NCBI GenBank assembly: GCA_021810685.1
Contig: JAJZII010000016.1
Location: 1-9,101 of the forward strand
Source: Microcaldota archaeon
GTDB lineage: Archaea; Micrarchaeota; Micrarchaeia; Micrarchaeales; Micrarchaeaceae
Length of the DNA stretch: 9,101 bases
Direction: 5' to 3'
In this document: in pieces, positions 1 to 4,136 of the stretch
How the letters are laid out: each line of letters starts with the position of its first letter
How positions within the stretch are numbered: the stretch's first letter is position 1
Program-made: the position numbers and the translations under genes
The notes under the pieces: generated by a model
Told to the model about the DNA's origin: nothing
Database searches by the model: none
The model's input: only the letters and a program-made list of their open reading frames with translations

Positions 1-26
1 TAATAGATTGGGGCAGGGGTAGACGC

Positions 27-563
27 ATGATATTATCGGATGTCGACATACTTAACATGGTGCGCACCAAGAGGCTGGTAATAAAACCGTTCCTCAGGGA
101 GATAGTGCGCGAGAACGGCATAGACTGCAGGCTCACGGACGAGATAGCCCATCATCAGAACTTAGGGGACGGCTTCGTGCTCGACCCGACGAAGAAGGAG
201 CATGTAGGCATCACGTACACGATTACGAAGGGCCGGAAGGGAATGATTATAGAGCCGCACGAACAGGTTCTGCTGTCTACGCACGAGTATATAGAGATGC
301 CGGACGACATAGCGGGCTTCGTCGAGCTGCGGAGCACGTGGGCGAGGCACGGGCTCTCGATGCCACCGACCATCATAGACGCCGGCTTCAGGGGCACGAT
401 TACGCTTGAGGTGGTGAACAACGCACCTTACAGCATAATGCTCAGGCCCAGGCAGCGGTTCGCGCACATAATATTCGAGAAGCTCGACAGCAAGACCGGC
501 AGCGCATACTCAGGCTTCTACTTGGGCCAGAGGGGTATCAAGCTCCCCCAGCTACTGAAATGA
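27..563 (+). CDS. dcd: dCTP deaminase family protein (dCTP deaminase or bifunctional dCTP deaminase/dUTPase)
   Basis: The protein has 178 residues, normal for archaeal Dcd. In this family the enzyme deaminates dCTP to dUTP for dTMP synthesis; some archaeal members also release pyrophosphate to give dUMP directly. The N-terminus opens ILSDVDI, like the family's ILSDxDI. An IDCRL segment (32-36) corresponds to the usual DLRLG. The active-site block reads RSTWARHG (102-109), followed by IIDAGFRGTITLE (116-128). R102, S103, R107 and E128 align with the catalytic Arg/Ser/Arg/Glu of E. coli Dcd. The C-terminal YSGFYLGQRG (161-170) matches the nucleotide-closing YxGxYxGQ tail. The usual IDPG is IDAG here and the Gly of DLRLG is Thr. 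Only 26 bp of upstream sequence are in the window; a GGGGTAGA stretch precedes the ATG. The gene converges on the PRC-barrel gene. Family assignment is firm; mono- versus bifunctional activity cannot be read from the sequence. Confidence 0.93.
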   Translation: MILSDVDILNMVRTKRLVIKPFLREIVRENGIDCRLTDEIAHHQNLGDGFVLDPTKKEHVGITYTITKGRKGMIIEPHEQVLLSTHEYIEMPDDIAGFVELRSTWARHGLSMPPTIIDAGFRGTITLEVVNNAPYSIMLRPRQRFAHIIFEKLDSKTGSAYSGFYLGQRGIKLPQLLK

Positions 564-614
564 GGCTTAAGAAGAAGGCAGGCTTGGACACCTGAGGCAA
601 TAGCTGCAGGATTG

Positions 615-650
615 CAGGCTTGGCAGATTACCTGCTGCCTGCCAGGTCTG
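615..650. repeat. Inverted repeat between convergent genes
   Basis: Bases 615-626 pair with 639-650 in a 12-bp stem (two G-T wobbles) around a 12-base loop. The loop contains the stop codon (628-630) of the minus-strand PRC-barrel gene. Dcd ends at 563 on the other strand, so the hairpin sits at the meeting point of two convergent transcripts. It may act as a 3'-end structure or transcription barrier. No T-run follows on the plus strand, so a classical archaeal poly-T terminator is not evident. A 10-base direct repeat, GCAGGCTTGG, occurs at 578-587 and again at 614-623 in the left arm of the stem. Confidence 0.5.
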
Positions 651-921
651 AGACCTCCGCACTGCTGCCTGCGCCCTTCGCCGTCGCGCCGCCAGTTGCC
701 GAGACCAGCACCACGTCTCCGATGTTCTTTATGTTCCTGAAAAGTATGCTCTTCTGCTGAAGTATCTTGCGCATCTCGTCCTCACTGGAGCTTTTCCACT
801 CCTCCATGAGAAGCCTGCTGACCTCGCCCTTCTCCAAGTCGAGTATCGCGTCGCGGACCTCCCCGAGATACTGGCCGTTGTCGCTGTAGATGTCCATGCT
901 GTAGATGTCTGAAACTTTCAT
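628..921 (-). CDS. Small stand-alone PRC-barrel domain protein
   Basis: The product is 97 residues. Residues 1-75 form an archaeal-type PRC-barrel: MKVSDIYSMDIYSDNGQYLG followed by EVRDAILDLEKG, then a charged middle segment and the closing strand NIKNIGDVVLV (63-73). The tail (75-97) is a low-complexity Ala/Gly/Ser stretch. PRC-barrels are small beta-barrel adaptor folds (RimM, photosynthetic reaction centre H subunit). In haloarchaea, stand-alone versions (CdpB) work with SepF and FtsZ in cell division; a link to that role is only an inference here. The frame stays open upstream to 1149, but the conserved domain starts exactly at the ATG at 921. GGCGAT lies at -9 to -4 of that ATG, with a TATA-like element at 952-960. 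It is divergent from tfb and convergent with dcd. Confidence 0.8.
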   Translation of the reverse strand: MKVSDIYSMDIYSDNGQYLGEVRDAILDLEKGEVSRLLMEEWKSSSEDEMRKILQQKSILFRNIKNIGDVVLVSATGGATAKGAGSSAEVSDLAGSR

Positions 922-924
922 TTG

Positions 925-930
925 ATCGCC
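925..930 (-). promoter_or_regulatory. Ribosome binding site GGCGAT of the PRC-barrel gene
   Basis: GGCGAT ends three bases before the ATG at 921. The same hexamer at the same distance precedes tfb and the ASCH gene. It resembles the GGTGAT part of an archaeal Shine-Dalgarno sequence with C for T at the third position. It supports the start at 921 over the upstream open frame. Confidence 0.5.
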
Positions 931-951
931 TGATGCCAATTCACTGTCAAA

Positions 952-960
952 CTTTAAAAA
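952..960 (-). promoter_or_regulatory. TATA-like element for the PRC-barrel gene
   Basis: Read on the minus strand the bases are TTTTTAAAG. With the usual 25-30 base offset, transcription would start near 926-932, giving a nearly leaderless message. A second, better TATA candidate lies further upstream at 1018-1025. Confidence 0.4.
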
Positions 961-1017
961 CCTTTGGTGGTATTCCAGTATTCTGCGGAGTTTCCCTCGC
1001 CCAGATGCACTGCCTGC

Positions 1018-1025
1018 TTTATATG
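1018..1025 (-). promoter_or_regulatory. Second TATA-like element, minus strand
   Basis: The minus strand reads CATATAAAG across this site, close to the archaeal TATA consensus. Transcription would start near 993-998 and give the PRC-barrel gene a leader of about 75 bases, or make a separate short transcript. A palindromic ATTTAAATAT at 1062-1071 is a further AT-rich candidate that could serve either strand. Confidence 0.4.
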
Positions 1026-1110
1026 GGTTTCGGCCCAGGTGCACCGCGAGCCTGCCCAAACATTTAAATATCTTTTGCTTCACAATTTTACTGCCTCCTT
1101 GTAGAAAAGA

Positions 1111-1118
1111 ATATAAAG
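1111..1118 (+). promoter_or_regulatory. TATA box of tfb
   Basis: ATATAAAG is preceded by the purine-rich AGAAAAGA, which fits a BRE plus TATA box, the pair bound by TFB and TBP. The expected start site is near 1140, leaving a leader of about 28 bases with GGCGAT before the ATG at 1168. A 7-base inverted repeat (TGCCTCC at 1092-1098, GGAGGCA at 1131-1137) brackets this element. Confidence 0.6.
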
Positions 1119-1158
1119 CTATTGCTTTTTGGAGGCATGCAGCATACACTCGTGTTTA

Positions 1159-1164
1159 GGCGAT
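1159..1164 (+). promoter_or_regulatory. Ribosome binding site GGCGAT of tfb
   Basis: GGCGAT ends three bases before the ATG at 1168, as at the PRC-barrel and ASCH genes. It favours 1168 as the start over the in-frame TTG at 1129, which lies upstream of the predicted transcription start. Confidence 0.5.
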
Positions 1165-1167
1165 GTA

Positions 1168-2385
1168 ATGGTAACAAAGAACAACAAGAACGCGAAGAAG
1201 ACCCTTGAGAAGGTTAAGGTTAAGGCCAAGATTCAGAAGAAGGCCCAGCCCAAGCACGCGAAGGGCGGCCAGCAGGCCAGCAAGCAGCAGGCTAGCAAGC
1301 AGCAGCCCCGGCCCGGCGCGCATGCAGAGCACGAGGGCATGAGGCGCATAGTGCTAACGGACAACAAGATCAGCCTTGCGGAGGACACACCGAGGACAGA
1401 GGAACAGAAGCTCGAGCCAAGCCATGCCATAGAAGAGCTGCAGCATGCCCAGTCGCACCAGATGGTGCCGACCGCGGCTGCACCTAGGGTCTGCCCGAGC
1501 TGCGGTTCTACAAGCTTGATATTTGACGGCGAACGCGGAGAGGTCGTGTGCAACAGCTGCGGCCTTGTCATAGAGGAAAACGTGACAGACACTGGACCCG
1601 AATGGAGGGCCTTCGACGCAGACCAGAGGAACGCGAGGGCAAGAACCGGCGCGCCCATGAAGTACACGCGCCCTAACAAGGGGCTCGTGACCGAGATAGA
1701 CCTTTACAACAAGGACATACGCGGCGTGCGCATACCTTCCAAGCGCCAGGCGCAGCTCTACAGGATGCGCAAGTGGCACAAGCGCGCCAGCATTGCCAGC
1801 TCATCGGAGCGCAACTACCTGATAGCGCTCCCCGAGCTGAACAGGGTATCAAGCTATCTGGGCCTGCCTGAGAACATCCGCGAGAACGCGGCGCTTCTCT
1901 ACAGGAAGTGCGTGCAGAACAATCTGATACGCGGAAGGCCAATAGAAACGGTGGTACAGGCAGTCATATACGCGGCGTGCAGGAAGGCTGGCATGCCGAG
2001 GACGCTTGATGAGATAGCGAACATATCCGGGCTCCCGAAGAAGGAGATAGGCAGGGCTTACAGAGCCATATCCCACGAGCTTGGCCTGAAGATACCGCTC
2101 ACTGACCCGATAAGCTATGTGCCGAGGTATATCAACGCCCTCAAGCTGAGCGGCGAGGCACAGGAGAAGGCTGCGGTGCTCCTCAAGGACGCGATGAGGA
2201 AGGGCCTCGTCTCCGGCAGAAGCCCAACGGGCGTCAGCGCTGCCGCAGTCTACATCGCCGGCGCGCTCGCCGGAGAGCGCCGCACGCAGAAGGAAGTTGC
2301 CGACGTCGCAGGCGTGACCGAGGTAACGATAAGGAACAGGTACAGGGAGCTCAAGGAGCAGCTGAACATAGACGTAAATCTATGA
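1168..2385 (+). CDS. tfb: Transcription initiation factor B (TFB/TFIIB homologue) with long N-terminal extension
   Basis: TFB binds the TBP-TATA complex and BRE DNA and recruits archaeal RNA polymerase. Residues 109-131 form the zinc ribbon, with C109, C112, C128 and C131 (CPSCG, then CNSCG). Next come the conserved GPEWRAFD (143-150) and the B-reader/linker region with KGLVTEID and the RxQxxRMRKW stretch to about 203. Two cyclin-like repeats follow at about 215-300 and 310-400; the second ends in an EVTIRNRY helix-turn-helix. At 405 residues the protein is about 100 longer than a typical TFB of about 300. The excess is the N-terminus: a Lys-rich stretch (1-32), QQASK repeats (35-46), then an apparently unstructured Glu/His/Gln-rich part to about 105. 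No other tfb is in view, so general versus specialised factor cannot be decided. The stop overlaps the next gene's ATG. Confidence 0.96.
   Translation: MVTKNNKNAKKTLEKVKVKAKIQKKAQPKHAKGGQQASKQQASKQQPRPGAHAEHEGMRRIVLTDNKISLAEDTPRTEEQKLEPSHAIEELQHAQSHQMVPTAAAPRVCPSCGSTSLIFDGERGEVVCNSCGLVIEENVTDTGPEWRAFDADQRNARARTGAPMKYTRPNKGLVTEIDLYNKDIRGVRIPSKRQAQLYRMRKWHKRASIASSSERNYLIALPELNRVSSYLGLPENIRENAALLYRKCVQNNLIRGRPIETVVQAVIYAACRKAGMPRTLDEIANISGLPKKEIGRAYRAISHELGLKIPLTDPISYVPRYINALKLSGEAQEKAAVLLKDAMRKGLVSGRSPTGVSAAAVYIAGALAGERRTQKEVADVAGVTEVTIRNRYRELKEQLNIDVNL
1270..1305 (+). repeat. 15-bp in-frame tandem repeat inside tfb
   Basis: Two 15-base copies (1270-1284 and 1285-1299) differ at one base, and a partial third copy (CAGCAG) follows. 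Each encodes QQASK, giving TFB residues 35-46. The period is a multiple of three, so copy number could vary without breaking the frame. Confidence 0.85.
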
Positions 2386-2819
2386 TGGGCATGAGGCTCC
2401 TTGCCCTTTTCTTTCTTTTTGCGGCCCTGGTATTAGGCGCAGCCACAGCGCATGCGCATGGCCTCAACCTGACGCTGGCGAAGGGCGCGCCCGCCAATTT
2501 CAGCAACAGCTTCAATTCAACGCTATCGTACATACAGATGGCCAACCAGAGCTCCTACCTGGTATTCTACCCAAACCTCACCGATGCGTACTTCCAGCTC
2601 TATATGGCGAAGGCGAACTACACGCGCAACATCTCGCTCGCGTACGCACAGCTTGCGAACGCGAGGGCCGATGCGGCAGTGCAGCTGGCACGCATCTATT
2701 CCTACAGGCCGATTTCGCTTGCCATAATGGTTGCGCTTACGGTTGCTGCGGCTGCGGCGCTCTACGTCGTCATGCGCAGGCCGAAGGTTGTAGGCAAAGG
2801 CAGAAAACGCGCGAGGTAG
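2382..2819 (+). CDS. Small type I membrane protein, heavily sequon-bearing, function unknown
   Basis: I do not recognise a family. The 145-residue product has a signal-peptide-like N-terminus (hydrophobic 5-22, Ala-rich, possible cleavage near AHA at 23-25). An extracytoplasmic part (about 26-108) follows, then one transmembrane helix (about 111-131) and a very basic tail with RRPK and GRKRAR. This predicts an outside N-terminal domain and a short cytoplasmic tail. The outer part holds seven N-X-S/T sequons, at N29, N39, N45, N55, N65, N79 and N83, suggesting dense AglB-type N-glycosylation, and many Tyr, Ala and Gln residues. The ATG at 2382 overlaps the tfb TGA (ATGA), with further in-frame ATGs at 2385 and 2391. 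No separate ribosome site is visible, so translation is probably coupled to tfb. It could be a surface-layer accessory or sensor protein, but that is a guess. Confidence 0.75.
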   Translation: MMGMRLLALFFLFAALVLGAATAHAHGLNLTLAKGAPANFSNSFNSTLSYIQMANQSSYLVFYPNLTDAYFQLYMAKANYTRNISLAYAQLANARADAAVQLARIYSYRPISLAIMVALTVAAAAALYVVMRRPKVVGKGRKRAR

Positions 2820-2833
2820 CTTAAAAACAGCGC

Positions 2834-2854
2834 TGGCATGTTAGACAGATGCCA
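2834..2854 (+). terminator. Possible hairpin terminator after the membrane-protein gene
   Basis: TGGCAT (2834-2839) pairs with ATGCCA (2849-2854) around a 9-base loop, 15 bases past the stop at 2819. A short T-run (AACGTTTTCG) follows at about 2861-2870. The T-run is short, so this is only a candidate end for the tfb transcript. Confidence 0.3.
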
Positions 2855-2879
2855 AACGTCAACGTTTTCGCAGAATAGC

Positions 2880-2887
2880 TTTAAATA
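2880..2887 (+). promoter_or_regulatory. TATA box of the TRAM-protein gene
   Basis: TTTAAATA matches the archaeal TATA consensus. The expected start near 2908-2912 gives a leader of about 65 bases before the ATG at 2977. Confidence 0.5.
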
Positions 2888-2918
2888 GGCAGCACGGTAT
2901 AAGCTACTGTTGCTTAAT

Positions 2919-2954
2919 CACCGGGTGAGCGGGGATAGGGTTGTCCCAGCGGTG
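2919..2954 (+). other. Predicted structured 5' leader of the TRAM-protein gene
   Basis: An outer 5-bp stem (2919-2923 with 2950-2954) encloses an inner 6-bp stem with one wobble (2932-2937 with 2942-2947) and a four-base loop. The element lies between the predicted transcription start and the GGTGGA ribosome site. It does not match a riboswitch class that I recognise. Autoregulation by the encoded RNA-binding protein is possible but untested. Confidence 0.35.
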
Positions 2955-2976
2955 GTGGCGGCACAGGGTGGAAAAC

Positions 2977-3222
2977 ATGGATAGCATAGCGGACGAGATA
3001 GCGGAAGGTATGGAATACGAGCTCCGCGTGGACGCGAAGGGCGCCCGCGGCGAGGGAATAGGCAAGGCCGGGAACTTCGTAATTTTCGTAAAGAACGCGA
3101 AGACCAGGATAGGCAACATATACAAGGTAAAGATAACCAAGCTGCACAGGACCTTCGGCTACGCGGAGATAATGGACGCGAAACACCAGTTTATAGGCAA
3201 CGGCAGCGTCGTGGAACTGTGA
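2977..3222 (+). CDS. Stand-alone TRAM-domain RNA-binding protein
   Basis: The 81-residue protein is essentially one TRAM domain, an OB-like beta-barrel that binds RNA. It shows the family's spaced motifs: GMEYELRVDAKG, then GEGIGKAGNFVIFVKNA and VKITKLHRTFGYAEIM. Stand-alone archaeal TRAM proteins act as RNA chaperones, in some methanogens with cold-shock-like roles. The ATG at 2977 is chosen because the domain starts about 10 residues later and GGGTGGA lies at a suitable distance upstream. An in-frame TTG at 2941 would add 12 Trp/Arg-rich residues unlike the family and would lie inside the predicted leader hairpin. The gene has its own TATA box and is followed by T-rich sequence at 3275-3288, so it is probably transcribed alone. 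Confidence 0.87.
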   Translation: MDSIADEIAEGMEYELRVDAKGARGEGIGKAGNFVIFVKNAKTRIGNIYKVKITKLHRTFGYAEIMDAKHQFIGNGSVVEL

Positions 3223-3274
3223 GAGGGCATGACAGCAAGCCTTTTATAGTTAATCATGGCAATAGCATTGGCTG

Positions 3275-3290
3275 TTTGTTTTGCTTTTCT
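3275..3290 (+). terminator. T-rich terminator after the TRAM-protein gene
   Basis: Three T-runs (TTT, TTTT, TTTT) occur within 16 bases on the coding strand, about 55 bases past the TRAM stop codon. Archaeal RNA polymerase releases at such U-rich tracts, and aCPSF1 acts at U-rich 3' ends. The gap 3223-3391 also holds TTTTATAG at 3242-3249, which is TATA-like but lies before the T-tract. A weak TATA candidate for the proteasome gene (ACTTAAGC) is at 3348-3355. Confidence 0.45.
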
Positions 3291-3369
3291 AGCGTAGATG
3301 CTTCTGCATACGCTGTCTGAGGTTTGGGGCGACATTGGCTTTTGCGCACTTAAGCATTACTGATATGCA

Positions 3370-3384
3370 GCGCGCCTTGCGCGC
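3370..3384 (+). repeat. GC hairpin before the proteasome beta start
   Basis: GCGCG (3370-3374) pairs with CGCGC (3380-3384) around a 5-base loop, ending two bases before the GGTAGA ribosome site. It could influence ribosome access or be incidental GC-rich sequence. Confidence 0.3.
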
Positions 3385-3391
3385 ATGGTAG

Positions 3392-4039
3392 ATGAATATG
3401 GACCGCACCGACATTGATAGGTACATGAAGGGCACCACGACCGTGGGCATCGTCTGTTCCGATGGCGTAGTCATGGGCGCGGACTCTCGCGCCACAATGG
3501 ACACGTTCATAGCAAGCACAGAGGCCAGGAAGGTCTGGAAGATAGACGACAATATAGCCATGACAATCGCGGGTCTTGTCGGCGACGCGCAGGAGCTGAT
3601 ACGCATACTCAGGATACAAAACGAAATCTACAAGATGAACGAGAACAGGCCGCTGAACCCAAGGAGCGCGGCGACGCTGCTGTCGATTATACTGAACGAC
3701 AACAAGATGATGCCGTACTACGTCCAGCTCATAGTGGGGGGCGTGAACGGCGAGGGCGGCCAGCTGTACAACCTTGACGCTGCGGGCGGCTACACCGAGG
3801 AGCCGAAGTTCACAAGCACTGGTTCTGGAAGCCTCACAGCACTGGGTTATCTGGAAGATGTCTACAAGCAGGGCATGGCGACCAAGGACGCGGTCAAGAT
3901 CGCGTACAAGGCACTCAACATCGCCATGAAGCGCGACGCAGCGACGGGCAACAACATAACAGTCGCCGTAATAACGAAGGGCGGCTACACGGAGTACACG
4001 GGCAAGGACCTCGAACGAATGGTGAGCCAGGCAAAGTGA
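3392..4039 (+). CDS. psmB: Proteasome subunit beta (20S core, N-terminal threonine hydrolase)
   Basis: This is the catalytic subunit of the archaeal 20S proteasome, which cleaves itself to expose a threonine nucleophile. A 14-residue propeptide ending in Gly14 precedes T15 (mature T1) in KGTTTVG. In mature numbering the catalytic D17 (GADSR) and K33 (EARKVW) are present. MTIAGLVGDAQ, the LLVGG-like LIVGGVNG, DAAGG and STGSGS all match archaeal beta subunits. At 215 residues the length is normal. The ATG at 3398, two codons later, sits better relative to GGTAGA (3387-3392) and would give a 12-residue propeptide; either start yields the same mature enzyme. No alpha subunit or proteasomal ATPase lies in the window. 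The gene looks transcribed alone. Confidence 0.96.
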   Translation: MNMDRTDIDRYMKGTTTVGIVCSDGVVMGADSRATMDTFIASTEARKVWKIDDNIAMTIAGLVGDAQELIRILRIQNEIYKMNENRPLNPRSAATLLSIILNDNKMMPYYVQLIVGGVNGEGGQLYNLDAAGGYTEEPKFTSTGSGSLTALGYLEDVYKQGMATKDAVKIAYKALNIAMKRDAATGNNITVAVITKGGYTEYTGKDLERMVSQAK

Positions 4040-4097
4040 AGCCCACGCAATGATTATCCGCGCGGGCATGCACGCCGCATCACACAAGATGCCGCAT

Positions 4098-4104
4098 CAT
4101 ATAC
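4098..4104 (+). promoter_or_regulatory. Possible TATA element of the aCPSF1 gene
   Basis: The bases CATATAC lie about 35 bases upstream of the TTG start. Transcription would begin near 4125-4130, giving a leader of roughly ten bases. A 9-base direct repeat, GCCGCATCA, occurs at 4074-4082 and at 4091-4099, the second copy abutting this element. Confidence 0.35.
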
Positions 4105-4136
4105 CATAGAAGCTACGCTATTTTAGCAAACGTGAT

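Noticed and set aside
922..1149. Open frame extending the PRC-barrel gene 76 codons upstream
   Set aside because: The conserved domain begins at the ATG at 921. The extension covers several TATA-like elements and the tfb promoter, and its translation resembles no PRC protein.
1129..1167. Upstream TTG start for tfb
   Set aside because: It lies upstream of the predicted transcription start and has no ribosome site at proper spacing; the ATG at 1168 has GGCGAT.
922..1167. Possible tRNA or C/D-box RNA in the longest intergenic gap
   Set aside because: I found no cloverleaf and no paired C (RTGATGA) and D (CTGA) boxes at workable spacing; a covariance-model search would settle it.
2941..2976. 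Upstream TTG start for the TRAM gene
   Set aside because: It lies within the predicted leader hairpin, adds Trp/Arg-rich residues foreign to the family, and the ATG at 2977 has a good ribosome site.
3350..4087. Long open frame antisense to the proteasome beta gene
   Set aside because: It mirrors a well-supported gene; the translation is His/Arg/Tyr/Val-rich with no recognisable domain, as expected from the complement of a GC-rich gene.
4035..4136. 9-bp direct repeat GCCGCATCA as a mobile-element target duplication
   Set aside because: Only 8 bases separate the copies and no element or inverted ends are present.
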